Source: Tubiluchus corallicola
Lineage: Eukaryota > Priapulida > Priapulimorpha > Priapulimorphida > Tubiluchidae
Assembly (NCBI GenBank): GCA_030141605.1
Contig: JAQGDQ010000087.1
Location: 622,001-680,323, forward strand
Direction: 5' to 3'
Length of the DNA: 58,323 nucleotides
The notes below the pieces were generated by a model that saw only the letters and a program-made list of their open reading frames with translations, was not told the origin of the DNA and ran no database searches. Position numbers and translations under genes: made by a program. Positions 1 through 11,784 of this stretch are shown here, in pieces. Numbering within the stretch: position 1 is the stretch's first letter; each line of letters opens with the position of its first letter.

Positions 1-538
1 GCATCTAAATGTAATAGCGTAACATGCAATAGTTTTTTAACTCATTTAATAAATAATTTACAAAAAAAAATTCTGTGCGGTACATGCATTTCACATTCGC
101 TAGTTAGATGGGCAATAGCGCCAGCATCTCAGAAACGCGTTACACAAAAACAGTAAATTATTGTGGCGTTTTTAAGTATTCAATTATTTTACCATCTGTA
201 TGTACAGGACAATTAAGATTTTAACTAACTTGCGTACATCAAAATGAGGGAGAATATGAAATATCATTATGTTTTCTTTTAAAACTCAACCATGAAACAG
301 TTTTGTTCTGGTACGACTCTGGTTTTATACGATGGTCAGGCGTACACCTTTTACATCGGTATAGTAAGTCATCGCGTATCTGCATCCTGGTCAGCATTTT
401 TATACATGTAACACATGATTCATTTTTCATGCGGATGTGTTAAAGAGACATATTATGCACTGTACAAGACTAATTTTGACTGGACAGCTGCAAAAGACTC
501 ATACTCATGTATTTTTTATATAAATTTTGTGTTTTCAG
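1..538. other. Intron (or upstream) sequence of the EGF gene
   Basis: No exon is recognised here. The stretch precedes the first visible acceptor (GTTTTCAG ending at 538), so it should be intron of a gene that begins outside the window. Positions about 80-165 belong to a dispersed repeat that also occurs near 41.2-41.9 kb and 49.3-49.9 kb. Confidence 0.5.
80..165 (+). repeat. Partial copy of dispersed repeat family P
   Basis: The stretch around TTAGATGGGCAATAGCG followed by CAGCATCTCAGAAACGC matches 49450-49490 almost base for base (TTAGATGGGCACTAGCG, then TGCATCTCGGAAACGC), with weaker similarity to about 41500-41530. Homology fades on both sides. It is a short relic of a non-coding repeat, and no open frame is shared between copies. 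Confidence 0.6.
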
Positions 539-767
539 ACCGTGATCCCTGCCATCCAAATCCCTGCAGAAATGATGGGGTATGTGAACTAGCACCACCC
601 GACATGTCATATGATTTTCAATGCCGCTGTCGTTATGGATTTGAAGGTTCTATCTGTGAGACTGAAGTGAATCCTTGTTATCCCAATCCCTGTTTGAATT
701 ATGGAACTTGTGTCCAAAGAGGCTACGAGGCTTACTGCGATTGCCCATATGGATACGAGGGTGAACG
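539..767 (+). CDS. Multi-EGF protein gene, exon carrying two EGF-like domains (partial gene)
   Basis: First visible exon of a gene whose 5' end lies outside the window. It follows acceptor GTTTTCAG and ends at donor GTAAGT (768). It encodes two EGF-like modules with the six-cysteine order C-x4-C-x5-C-x(n)-C-x1-C-x8-C: DPCHPNPCRNDGVC to CRCRYGFEG, then NPCYPNPCLNYGTC to CDCPYGYEG. In all, seven in-frame exons (539-767, 1683-1805, 3757-3876, 4217-4360, 5169-5297, 5810-5889, 6361-6431) give 297 residues plus one split codon, with six EGF domains and a short tail. EGF arrays of this kind are normally extracellular, disulfide-bonded adhesion or matrix modules. No membrane segment is seen in the visible part, so a secreted protein is likely. 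This exon starts in phase 1 whereas the following single-domain exons start in phase 2, and it holds two domains, which suggests loss of an intron. The exact family (matrix, shell or cuticle, or Notch-like) is not recognised. Confidence 0.88.
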
Positions 768-1682
768 GTAAGTAAACGTTCATTAATAAATCCTGGAGAG
801 ACTGATCGCCTGCTTTATTTTTAACCATTATGTATTGCCTTATCAATTTATTCTTAAACTGATTTGGAATAATTACAGTTTAAATGAACTTTTAGCTGAT
901 GCTCTAAATTCACAAAAAACGCCGTTTTAATGAAGCCTTAACAAGCTTTTTCACAGTTCCAACGATTGATGATGATCGTGAAAAGGTCAGACGTTAAGTA
1001 CTTAACGTATTTGTATACAGCCCATTCAGTTTCAATGCCACCCAGCCAATAACAATTTTAACAGCTAGCTAGAACCTTAAATGGTTCATTTTATTTTGTT
1101 CTCAACCAAAATCCTTCTAGTAAATCACTCTACCCACAGACTAATGCATAATTAAGGAAACTCCACGTAAAACAACTGAACAACTTTTACTTTAACCAGA
1201 TGTCACGTCACGGTTGTAGTTAAGATGCGTTGCTGTAGTACACTTAACCTTTGACCTACAACAACGGCGCGTGCGCACAAACGAAAGTGTGAGAAGGCTA
1301 ATTTTTTCTGAAGATGTTCAAGCAAAGTCGTACTGGCTTTGGAGAAATATGTGAAAAAATTTCCATGAGTTATTAACACATGGAAATACATATACGAACA
1401 AGTAAAAATCGGTAGCGCTAGTGACAGCAATAGTGACTGAACGGTAGCGACATCAACAGCGGTAACAGCAAACGACAACAGCAACTGTAACTATAACAAC
1501 AACTAAGTAACAGATAACAACAGCAAAGAGGTGCAAAGTCATTGCCTTGCCTTTTTGACAGATAAAGCACGGTAAATCAAAGATGCCAAAAGAGAAAAAA
1601 GTCTTCAAAATATAACCGCGTAAAGAAATGAGTCCAATTAACAAGTTTCTGTCATCTTTGCACATACTTGTTCTTGTTGCAG
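768..1682 (+). other. Intron of EGF gene
   Basis: GT-AG intron running from GTAAGT to TTGTTGCAG. I saw no further EGF-like exon or recognisable repeat inside it. Confidence 0.7.
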
Positions 1683-1805
1683 ATGTGAAACTCTTTTGAA
1701 TCCATGTGAGCCTAACCCATGCCTGAATGACGGAAGATGCGTGCCTGGACAGTATGGATATTACGACTTTTCCTGTGACTGTCCACATGGCTCCCATGGA
1801 AAACT
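1683..1805 (+). CDS. EGF gene exon: third EGF-like domain
   Basis: The exon is bounded by TTGCAG and GTAAGT and its length of 123 is divisible by three, so it keeps phase 2 on both sides. Joined to the previous exon it reads E-R-C-E-T, then LLNPCEPNPCLNDGRC, a Y-D-F-x-C-D-C stretch and PHGSHGKL. One whole EGF module sits in one symmetrical exon, the usual architecture for modules gained by exon duplication or shuffling. Confidence 0.88.
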
Positions 1806-3756
1806 GTAAGTTTTTTTATACAACTATAAGGATTTCTAACATTAACATCGAGTATACGAAATAGGTTTCATTACACAGCAGTCAATTATTAAACGAAAGT
1901 CGTGTGTAATCAAAACAACAAGTTGCTATTAACTCATGGTACTACTATTATAATTATTATTCGTTTAATGACAGCATCATTAAAAAAACAAATCTGAGAA
2001 ACAATTATTCAAGATTAATCTGCCTAGAGCTTGTTCAAATGTCATAGACAATTAATACAATACATTAAGCTGCGGCAATTCTATAGGTGATATTAAACAA
2101 GTCGTAATTATAAATAAAGTATAAGCTAGCTGGTACATATTAAGCATGTTGTGACTTATATTTGATATATATATATATATATAATTATTCGTGCATAATC
2201 CATTCCACTGTTTTGCACGAGGCATACAAAATGTGCTACAAAACGTGATCAACTGCTACTGTCGCTTATTGCACCGAGTACGCAATTGTAGTATTATGTG
2301 ACCCATTTAATTGTCGGTCTACTACACTAAAGTAGTGAATTAGTCTATGCTGCCATCTACAGTCGTTGTTTTACTCTAATTGTACAAAGTTTATCAGAGA
2401 TTGATATTTATCAGAGATCTAAATATTGTTTCTTTTTGCTTTTCGTAGATATTCATTAATCAGAGTAATTAGATTGTTAATTTCATGCTTTAATTATGGT
2501 TCTAACTCTTTTATCCAAGTTAAAATAGTGAAAAATTATAACACAGCTTTCTGTAAACAAATAATCTTTATTCTGCCACCAAAGAAGCCAAGTAGACCTT
2601 GATTTTGGTTTAACTAGTAGTCTGTAGAGTATAGGTGACCTTCTGTATGCATGAATGTGATGTGTACCTTCCAATAGGAACTTGAATCTCTGGTCATGTG
2701 ATTACAGCTCACTTCTCTCCGGCATGCACGTTTCAGTTGATCTAGAGACTGCAATGTTAAAGGATGCAAATTTTCTATTGTTAAAGTAATGTTGAAGAAA
2801 ACAACATTTTTACAATATATTGCTAACTTTTATGACTGTTTGTTCAATTTTGTTACTGAAGTGAACATTGTATACGTTTTACAATAAAATGATTGCAGAT
2901 TTCTACAGCTACAAATAATCTGCAAACATTTGTAACAAACAGCCTAATTCCTCTGTAAATAATGATTATATATAAATATATTACATTTATAGAAAGCTAG
3001 ATATGTGGTTATGCATATGCTACATATATATCGAAAAAGCTAGATATGTGGTTACATTAGAGTATAAGCTTGTTAGTATATATTAAATTTATAGTAAATA
3101 GTAAGTATATTTAATAGTAAGTATATAGTAAATTTAATATATACCAACTAACCTATACGCTAATGTAACCACATATCTAGCTTTCTCGATAGATGTTTTC
3201 AGAGAAAGCACATTAAAACACGGGCTCAAAATCAAATTTTGTACCAAGACATGTATGGCTTGTACATAAAATGTACAACCCTTAAGTTATACAACTTACA
3301 AATTCTGTTTTGTCTAGGAGTTCTAGCCAATCCTCCACTGTCAATTCTAAGCTGATGCAAACCAGTACGGTACCTTGTAAATACTCAATCAAAATACAAT
3401 TAAAACAAACATTATGCAGCTCCAGCCTAGAATTTATAATATAATATACTCCACGTTTACTATCACTGTCATCCAATTCGTTATTAATTTCTTTACCACT
3501 CCTACCAACAAATTCTTGTTCATCATAAAATATTACAAATTTTACACGCTCATTTCAGGCAATTTCTATAAAACTTTTAATGTGGCTATCAGGAAGTTCA
3601 TCACAGTAATTTATTACTTTATTAAAGTAATTTGCTTGTCTAGCTCTTTATGCATTCAATAGTGATCAGCTATTACGTTCAATATAAACAACTTCATTAA
3701 TACCGTTTCGTTTTACCCCAAGTGCAGCTTTCAAAAAGCTTTCATAACTGTTTCAG
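1806..3756 (+). other. Large intron of EGF gene
   Basis: Intron of about 1.95 kb between GTAAGT and TGTTTCAG. It is AT-rich and contains a long imperfect palindrome (3032-3188). No additional EGF exon was found. Confidence 0.65.
2992..3188. repeat. Fold-back (hairpin) repeat inside an EGF-gene intron
   Basis: The arm beginning CGAAAAAGCTAGATATGTGG at 3032 is mirrored by the reverse complement of the arm ending at 3188, reading CGAGAAAGCTAGATATGTGG. The arms are roughly 65-70 bp, about 90 percent alike, with a short AT-rich centre near 3100-3120. A third, partial direct copy of the arm tip lies at 2992-3015. It resembles a small hairpin MITE. The flanks (TATATA before, GATAGAT after) do not give a clear target duplication. 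Confidence 0.75.
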
Positions 3757-3876
3757 TTGTGAAATTAACCCCTGTGCTGGTGATCCTTGTCAGAATGGAG
3801 GCACATGTAAACCTAAACATGGACACTACGACCACACCTTCGAATGCATCTGTCCCTACGGATATGACGGATACAC
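3757..3876 (+). CDS. EGF gene exon: fourth EGF-like domain
   Basis: A 120-nt exon between TTTCAG and GTGAGC, phase 2 on both sides. It encodes CEINPCAGDPCQNGGTC, a His/Tyr-rich loop (HGHYDHTFEC) and ICPYGYDGYT, a complete EGF module with six cysteines once the first C of the next exon is counted. The NGG turn and the Y-G-Y-D-G segment before the last Cys are typical of EGF domains. Confidence 0.88.
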
Positions 3877-4027
3877 GTGAGCAATAATCATCAGTTGATT
3901 AAAATAACTAAGAGTTTTAAATGATATAATTGTTATGCTTTTTTCATTGGTGTGGTAATATGCGTTAAGGAACTTTGAGACGATAAAGATTAATAGTTTT
4001 GAACATTGGTGAGACAGGGAGGAGAAA

Positions 4028-4030
4028 GAA

Positions 4031-4069
<39 letters not shown>

Positions 4070-4107
4070 GAGAGAGAGAGAGAAAGAGAAGGAAAGAGAT
4101 AGAAGGA

Positions 4108-4146
<39 letters not shown>
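4028..4146. repeat. (GA)n microsatellite in intron
   Basis: An interrupted GA/GAAA purine tract of about 120 bp lies 70 bp upstream of the next acceptor. The open frames across it encode only E-R or S-L repeats and are not genes. Confidence 0.95.
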
Positions 4147-4216
4147 TTTCTGTTGGTAACAAATTATTCAATGTTATTGTGAACCAAGTTTTCATTTCTT
4201 ACAACGTTGAATTTAG

Positions 4217-4360
4217 GTGTGAGAAAGATATTGACCCTTGCGATCCCAATCCATGTGAAAACGGAGGAGTGTGCCAAATAAAAGACATAGGCTATGGTTA
4301 TCACAAGGAATATAAGTTTGAAACTAAATGCGTGTGTCCGTGTACGCATGTTGGAGACAA
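4217..4360 (+). CDS. EGF gene exon: fifth EGF-like domain, with an extra cysteine
   Basis: A 144-nt phase 2-2 exon between ATTTAG and GTACGT. It reads CEKDIDPCDPNPCENGGVC, a long lysine/tyrosine-rich loop, then KCVCPCTHVGDN-C. The loop between Cys3 and Cys4 is longer than in the neighbouring domains, and the segment C-V-C-P-C carries one cysteine more than the canonical six. The extra Cys could pair with the odd Cys in the sixth domain; that is inference. Confidence 0.87.
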
Positions 4361-5168
4361 GTACGTTAAGAAATTTCGCATTATTAGCACGTATTATTTT
4401 TATATCATTTTCATCTAGACAGCAGAGACTATGACTTATGTAGTTAGCATTTTAACGTAAAGAAATTTGTTGTAAGTGTTAAATAAATTTATGCATTCTT
4501 AATGAAGTGAGCTTGCAAATTACGTTCGTATAGAGCCTGCCAGCAATTACTTAGCTAGTTAAAAGCGAAGAATTAAAGCAGTGGTTATTAAGTGCGACGA
4601 GATTAGGAGTACGGCTCTTTAAGAAGTTGAGCACTTTATCTTGAAATTAAACACTTGAGCTGTTAAATCATACTAACGGGCGTAAATAGAAAACTAACTT
4701 GCCAGGTAGCAGCATAATAATTACATCAAGCGTATACGTGAATATTCGATGTAGGCATGAGAATTTAATAACTAAGCGGTTGAGCAGTATGACAGTCAAG
4801 AAACAACAAGCAAGCCTCCCTTTTGAATTATACGTGCTGCTGTTTTAGTCTTTCTCAGCCGAGGAAATAGACTCCCGTAAAAAATAAAACATGACATTGT
4901 ATCTAGTAAACTGCAAAGAATTGTGGCAGTACTTTGCCACGGCGATACAGCGGCTGGCAGCTCAAATGAGAGGTTTCTGTACTTGTTACAGCAAAGTACT
5001 TTAAGTATCAATGAAACACCTAGCCACAGTGGACGGGTAGCTGCAAAACATCTGTGCAATTTTAACTTCAACTTTAACTTTACCTGTACTGTCCAAAGAT
5101 TTGCCACATAGCTATGGTAACCAATATAGGAAAATAGTAATTTTATAATAATTTGTTTACTGATTTAG
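4361..5168 (+). other. Intron of EGF gene
   Basis: About 0.8 kb between GTACGT and GATTTAG. I see no coding or repeat structure in it. Confidence 0.65.
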
Positions 5169-5297
5169 TTGCGAAGAAGAACTTGATCCCTGTGCAGACC
5201 AGCCATGTCTCAATGGAGGTACATGTACGAAAGCAGGGGGTCATTGTGACCACACCCGATTTGCCTGTAACTGTGTCTATGGATTCGAAGGAGAACT
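5169..5297 (+). CDS. EGF gene exon: sixth EGF-like domain
   Basis: A 129-nt phase 2-2 exon from GATTTAG to GTAAGT. It encodes CEEELDPCADQPCLNGGTC, TKAGGHCDHTRFAC and NCVYGFEGEL. The HCDH segment places a seventh cysteine in the third loop, where domain four has HYDH, so a Tyr position has become Cys or the reverse. The domain otherwise follows the EGF pattern. Confidence 0.87.
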
Positions 5298-5809
5298 GTA
5301 AGTAATAACTTAACCATTGATGCCTTTTAGAGGTTTTTAATAAAAGTTTAAAATTGGGCATACCATTGGTCTATACATTCAACCTGGCAGTAAAGAATAC
5401 ACGACCACGCTGTCTGAATATAGTTTGACCTACATGTAACTTAGTTCTTTCGCCAAACAACTAAAGCCCTGCCCTTTTTTCACAAAACTTATAAAAAATT
5501 AATTACAGTTTTCGCCTACTTTATTTACGTGGTCTAAACTTTAAAACATATTGTTAGGTGACTGTTGGGTTGGAAATAATCTGTTCAAAATAGTTGATGG
5601 ATAATGACGTCCATACTGCTACAATACAATAACGCAGTAAACGTTAAAAATGTTTAAACTTTAAAATTCCGCACTAAATGTTACATTATAAAACATTTTT
5701 TTGCTTCTGAATCATAACACCATTAGGTCTGATCTGCAAACTAATGTATGGAAACTAGCACGGGCAAAATTAAATTCAGATTAACCTGTTTTTATGAATT
5801 TATTTGCAG

Positions 5810-5889
5810 GTGTGAACAAGTGCCGAAGCATTACGACTACGTTCCAGCAGAACCACCGAGACAGTACGGTCACAGATACACATACCCAG
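5810..5889 (+). CDS. EGF gene exon: start of C-terminal tail
   Basis: An 80-nt exon after TTTGCAG. It supplies the last Cys of domain six (CEQVPKHYDYVP), followed by a Tyr/Pro/His/Arg-rich linker, and ends in phase 1 before GTTAAC. It has no EGF fold and no hydrophobic segment. Confidence 0.8.
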
Positions 5890-6360
5890 GTTAACTAATT
5901 TTAAAATATTCGGCGGCAGTTTTTGTCATTTTGCATAACTCTTATGGCGATGGGCAACTGTAACTACGATAAATTATAAATAACCGTTGTTGCAAACAAT
6001 TTAAGCACCGCATATTCTGTAAACACAATTTCTGAATGCTGATTGTCCGACACTAACACCTGTAGGTCCATATTTGTTATTAAAAAAAGAATTGAAGTGC
6101 TTGCACCCACTATCAAAGTCAAATAACAACATGAAAATCCGCCATGTTTGCAGTAAATTTCAGCCCGCCCAAAAAAGAATATTCTCAAAGAATGTAGTTA
6201 TACGTGTAACAGGTCGTAGTTGGCATTATTTACACTTTGCTATTGAGATTTCATTATCAATCTCTTTGCCATTACTATTACCTACTGCTGTATCGCCATT
6301 TATTGTCATAGAAAAGTCGTTTTAGAATCAAGCTTGAATCTGTGTGTACAATCGTTTCAG

Positions 6361-6431
6361 CAGTGCCTAAACCTGAGGGACTTGAAGATGAAACAGTGAT
6401 TGTTTTGGAAGAAGCGGAAAGAGCCAAGTAA
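6361..6431 (+). CDS. EGF gene terminal exon (acidic C-terminus and stop)
   Basis: After the acceptor CGTTTCAG the frame continues as A-VPKPEGLEDETVIVLEEAERAK and then TAA at 6429-6431. The C-terminus is acidic and short, with no membrane anchor or GPI-like tail. The stop overlaps a good donor (GCCAA|GTAAGA, GT at 6428), so an isoform splicing past the stop into a further exon is possible. I saw no such exon downstream. Confidence 0.75.
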
Positions 6432-7261
6432 GATGCAGTGCCATCTACTGTGGAAGATTTTTAACTATGAGACACAACTAGCATACATTCTCCACATCTT
6501 TAATAACCGTATTTGTGTGGCACTTGAATTCTTAGCAAAACATTTGTCACAAGCTTAAAAGCTCTCGGAACAACTATATATATTATGTTATATCACAAAT
6601 GTATAACAGTAAGGCTTGGGCAATTGCAAAATGCACCTGCTAAAAATTAATAGTTTGTACTTTTTCATTTTTACTTGAACATTGTTCACAATAGCAAACT
6701 GATATGTTATGTATCTTTTCTTTTCCTTGCTGTGGGTGATTTCATCAATTGTACCTATTGTTGTCAATAAGCATTATCTCCGTGTTATTATATACCTACT
6801 TATATACTATTATATACTTGTTAATGTACCAATTAGTACTTTTTGCGTTTGGAGAAACAAAGTAAAAGCTGTTACAGGTGGCCTGATTTAACTCTTTACT
6901 CCTTATACTCAGTTTTATCATGACTGATACAATTATTATTAAATTTTCTGTATATTTTTTGTTAATTTATTGTAACATGAAGCAATCGAGCTTAAACTAT
7001 TATCCCGGAGTTTAGACTTGGGATTTAGCGAAACAGTCGATAATTGCGAACTGCTCAGAATTCTTAAATGTTAACTTAAAGCATAAGATCGCGTTTACTC
7101 GATTTAAAACCTTTTTATTTTTGATAAAGGCTGGTGTTATCAGAAAAAGAGATTTAAAATGACATAAAATGAGTTACTACTGTAGGACTATGCAAATATT
7201 CCTTTTTGGTAGAATCTGTTTTCTTTACAATGAAAAAAGAATAATGTTTTTATGAAATAAA
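6432..7261 (+). other. Probable 3' untranslated region of the EGF gene
   Basis: About 830 bp of AT-rich sequence without coding structure, between the stop codon and the first AATAAA hexamer downstream (7256-7261). The length is plausible for a 3' UTR. Transcript evidence would be needed to fix the end. Confidence 0.4.
7256..7261 (+). terminator. Candidate polyadenylation signal AATAAA
   Basis: This is the first AATAAA hexamer found after the EGF-gene stop. It is followed about 25 bp later by a T/GT-rich run (TTTTGTGTTCAG) that could serve as the downstream element. The call rests on position only. Confidence 0.35.
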
Positions 7262-10200
7262 TCGTTTTTCATTAATTAATTTTGTGTTCAGTCTCTATGT
7301 GAAACTGAGAATCTACACTTTTTAAAACAGTTATTGCAAAAGATTGATACGGATGGACAAACCAAAAAACGTAGCCAGCTCTTAATCATGGATAAACGCA
7401 GGCGTAGTTCCAATCTCACATTTCCTTCTTTAGGCAGATTTGGTCACCTCGCCTCTCACATCCTCTTCAATATGTGGTGGCTGTTTCTCTTGAGTGTCAT
7501 TACTAGTAGAGGGTAACTTACCGGTCACGCCGGTGACCCATCTCGTATTGTCCAAGCAACCGATTTTTTGGTATGCAACAGCTCTATGTTATCATAAATT
7601 CATGATAACGATGTTAAAGGCGATTATGATTGTTAATGTCGACTCCGTCATCGCTATTAGTATCATCGTCGTTATCACCGTCTCATTATTGTCATCATCA
7701 TCCAATCACTTTTTAGTTTTTTAAATTTACGTCAACTTTCGAAGTAATATAGGCCTAACTGTTCTCGCTGATTCTCAAGATCATTAATAGCTAATTTGAT
7801 TATTCTTAATATTTACCGCATGTTACCAAGCAACTGGGAAGAGGAGACACTGTGCGATATGCCTGCAAATAGGAATACTGCAGGCCATTGTCTGACACTT
7901 GCTTCCGTTCAAATTCTTTTGGAAGTATGCCAAATTATGGTGTATTCGACTGTGTTGACAAAAGTAGACGTTGGCTTCTTTGAAGCAACAAACGAATAAT
8001 TTTCTCCTATTAAAAAACAGTTTCCTTCCATATTTGCATAATTTTCTTTTCGTTTTTTTGCTTTTAATTGCCAATGATTATTACGACGATGATTAACGGT
8101 GGTTGATATCGCTATCACCATCATCATCGTGTCAACGACCAGATAATTGTGACTAAAAATTGTTCTAATAGCATCTCACAGTCACAGCTGTAACTGTGAC
8201 CGAAGCCGATTTACCATTGATGATCTATGACTTAGTTTTCCCCATCCATAGAACTGGGATGGTATTTTGTGAAGTCGTACTGAGAGTCTGCAATTTCGTC
8301 AAATTTTTAGGTTGGTTGATACTTATCACGCCACCCGCCCACGCTTTGACGCGTTTTGTCACTTGAGAAAGGAATGTCGTTGAGATCGGACGATCAGTGA
8401 CGAATTCGCCGTTGTCAGTGTCGTTTTCAGTGTATTTTTAAGATTGTTGTTTAATTGTTTTATTGATATATATATATACATATATATGAGTAATTCTTAC
8501 AGAAATACTTACAATACATATACTTGTGACACGGACTAATGGTTCTATAATAATAAAATGCTTGGAACGATAAATTGCTGAAGTACTTTCATTGAACGAG
8601 TGGAATTTTGTCTGGTTTGTATATCTCAAGTCAACTAAATTTAAGGAACTTGTTAAAATGGTCCATATGGGCATTCACCGCCACTTATAACAGCTGAGGA
8701 TGAGACAGATTGCATTATGCCTCGCAAAGAGGCTTCAAGCAAGACTTTCTCGAAATTGAAAATGTGGCTGCTGCATCGTGGCGCTCTCTGTCAACTGAGA
8801 GAAGAAACGTTGGAAAAAGCAAGCGAATCTTAACCCCTCAGTTTTATGTCTAGTAGTCACTATGGACGCATTTGCTGCGGACATAAACGAGTATTTAAAA
8901 GCACAAGGTCATGGCGTCAACAGTTACTGACAGTATTTAGGTATTGTTACTTATTTAGTACAAGAAATTGTTTACAAATGCTCTTGCGCCTACTTGTGCA
9001 AGTAAGACATAAAGTTGCCCATTTTGAAAGTAAAGAGCAAAATAATGACGACGACGATGATAATTTTATAATTATTTATGTCAAGATAAGTAGATTGTCA
9101 AAATAATAAATAAATGTGACTGTATTTTGTATTGAATTTAACAAGATTGCCTCCTAAATATATTAGGGATTAAGTCTGGCTAACTACTACTGTCTGTAAA
9201 AGTTTTTGAAGTAAAAGAGACAAGGATAATTATCTTGAAAAATATGCCTTCGTGCAATCAATCGTTTATCTGCAACTTTCTTTTATTCAGTTAAATGTGT
9301 TTCTAGTCTTTGCGTCAGCAATAGAAGAGTGCCCTAGACCCAATACTTTAGACCACTTGACCATAACGTTGATGACACTAGACTTATGTCACAAACAAAT
9401 AATGGGGTGAGGAGAACACCCGTGCAGTCAAAGTACGCGATACTCTAAGTAGATCGGTGGCCGTTTGGAAAACTGTGAAATCGCCATATTGCCTCAACGT
9501 TACTAAGTGAGGTACACTGAGGAAATCCGCATGTAGGTAAGATGCTTCTGTCGGTTCGTTGTTTCATTTTAAAACATTATAACGTATAGGTTCTGTCCCG
9601 TCACAACCATCTACATTCAAAAGGTCTACGCACTGCACTGTTAAAAGTGAAACGATTTTTAAAATATTTGAAAAGGGTTTTTCGTGTGCTACCACAAAAA
9701 CCCTTTTCTTGCAAAAAAACTTTAAATACCTTTTGTTTTTACAGAGTGGGTGCTAGGTCTGGGTTTGCAGAATACCATCGTGTACAACAGTATAAAAAAT
9801 TAATAGTGTGGCGGGTCCCGGGATGAAACCGTTTTGGAAAATCACAGGTTTCGTGAGAATGTAGTATTAAATGTAACCTTGCATTGGCCAATTAGAGTTT
9901 AGTTTTTCTAGGCCAGTTTTTTTCGAGCGTGTAACCTACTCTCGTAGACTCGAGGGCAGTACGTTCTCGGCTATCTTTGTCTACGGATTTTATTTTGTTT
10001 TTTCTTGGTTTCTGTTATTAAGTTTTAAGTCAGTCGTAACTCAGTGAGTTCTGATCTAATCCCTTAGTTTTCATATCATTTCAACGCTTAAGTGTCAGCT
10101 ATAAACTCCTGTTAAGTGTTTCATTTTACTTTTTTCTTTTCTTTTTTTAATTTTTTAGTTGATGCATGAATCAAATTTTGAATCCTTGTTATCATAGACA

Positions 10201-10830
10201 GCATCACAATATGAATTGAAAGTTACTACGCTGTACTTAAACAGACAGTATAACTGACATCCTTCAAAATATTCTACTCAGCTACAGCTCGTAATTGTTG
10301 AATTTTGTGCTACTATTTTGATTTGCTTTATTTAATAAAGACCTGAGAATAATAATGCGAATCCTTCCAACTGACACGTATCTCACGTATCTAACAAGCG
10401 TCACGTGAAAGAACAGAAACGAAACAGCTGAAGAGATAATTTATCGAGGAGTTTTCAACATTTTTCTCCTGTTGTTGTTATCTAAAGCTTGAAACGTAAA
10501 GTCTGTAATATTGACGACCTGTTGAGACCGAGTACAATCAGACGTGCAGAAACGTCATTATTCACTATTGATCAAGTCAACAGTCTCAACATGTTGGATT
10601 GCATGTTTTCTTAATGAGTCAGACAAAAAGAGTTCTTGCCAGACACACTATTGTTGAGATGTTTCTAATTAATGAATATACCTGCCATGCTGTGTACTTC
10701 GGTATAAAGTTAACCCATCTTTAGTCTGATATGTAAACGGATGGTTTTCATCTGCCATACTGCCAACTATCTCGCCGAGGGATAGTCAATGTGTCTGTCC
10801 CAAGATGACTGGTTTAATTCAATCACAAAG
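7262..10830. other. Gene-free stretch
   Basis: No convincing gene. The open frames are short and lack recognisable domains. Minor structures are a palindrome at 8176-8199 (TCACAGT...ACTGTGA around CAGCTG) and a 13-bp-stem hairpin at 9670-9708. A segment near 9860-10375, with TGTAGTATT at one end and AATAAA at about 10334, could be an old solo LTR, but no target duplication or partner was found. Confidence 0.5.
9670..9708. repeat. Short perfect hairpin
   Basis: GAAAAGGGTTTTT (9670-9682) and its exact reverse complement AAAAACCCTTTTC (9696-9708) are separated by 13 bp. An isolated stem-loop of unknown role. The U-rich right side is not followed by a T run on either strand, and no gene lies next to it. 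Confidence 0.7.
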
Positions 10831-10831
10831 T

Positions 10832-11008
10832 ATCCCAGAAAAGCTTTTTCCCACAAAAAGTTTTTTACCAGAAAATTTATTCCCCGACAAAAATATTCAC
10901 AGAAAACTTTTTTGCCCGAAAAATTTACTTCCCAGAAAAGATATTTCCCAGAATTGCCATTTTCCAGAAATTGTCTTTCCATGGAAAATAAAATTCACAG
11001 AAAATGTA
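10832..11008. repeat. Degenerate 17-bp satellite block, left member
   Basis: About ten units of roughly 16-17 bp with consensus CAGAAAANNTNTTTCC lie in a row. Each unit is itself nearly palindromic (AAAA...TTTT). Frames across it yield repetitive KxFxxKxF peptides and are not genes. The reverse complement of the same unit makes up the block at 11970-12118. Confidence 0.75.
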
Positions 11009-11784
11009 ATAGGTCTGTTTAGATAATGCGCAACATGAAGTAGCTTATTTTAGCTACATGTATTGATTAATAAGATCATATAATAAAAAATTAGTCAACT
11101 CGTTAAGGCAAGAAAGCAGACTTGTAACGTTACAGCGATTAAGTAGCGAATCACATTGGTCTTTGCATATGCGCAAAGCACGTCTTTGCACGGCGTGTGA
11201 TTCGTTCCCAAATTTAAGCAATGTCAAGCCTGGTAACTGATTTGTTGGGAGACCGCTTAGGAATATCACTCTTGGTCAGTTACTTTTACTCAAAATTATT
11301 TCGTTAATTTTTTGGTGTTTAAAGAAGATGTACATGCGACTGAATGTGACTGTGACATTTCTGCTCGTTCAGTATTTCATCTCAGAGGATTGTCTTGATA
11401 ATGAACTAGGATCCGGTCCTGCCATAAAAGAACTGGTAAAAAATCTTCCGAAGGAGCATAACATATTGGGCAAATGTTGACACCAAGATATTAACAAATC
11501 TGTTTTGTTTGCAAAACCTTGGTGTTTTCATTTTTTATAATTATTATTTATTAAAACCTATTTTGAATCCTATGAAAATCAATTGAATTTGAAGTGATTA
11601 TATGCAAAAAATGGTACAATACAAATTACTGTCAGAAAGCATCTTCAGCCTAAAAACAATATGTTAAAAATATTTTTCTAAAACCAAATTTAAAAAAAAC
11701 AAGGTTGACACCTTAAACATTGCGTCATTTTAAATGGTTCTGATTTTTAATAGACATTAGTCAACGTGCTTTAGATAACTACAG

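Noticed and set aside
7430-7560. Possible minus-strand exon ending at a GTAAGT-type donor near 7520
   Set aside because: The frame upstream is short, and no acceptor-bounded exon or family match supports it.
8862-8930. 22-codon frame MDAFAADINEYLKAQ...
   Set aside because: Too short, no repeat of the pattern elsewhere and no splice context.
9861-10377. Possible solo LTR (TG start, CCAAT-like box, AATAAA)
   Set aside because: There is no matching second copy in the window, no target-site duplication and no primer-binding or polypurine motif.
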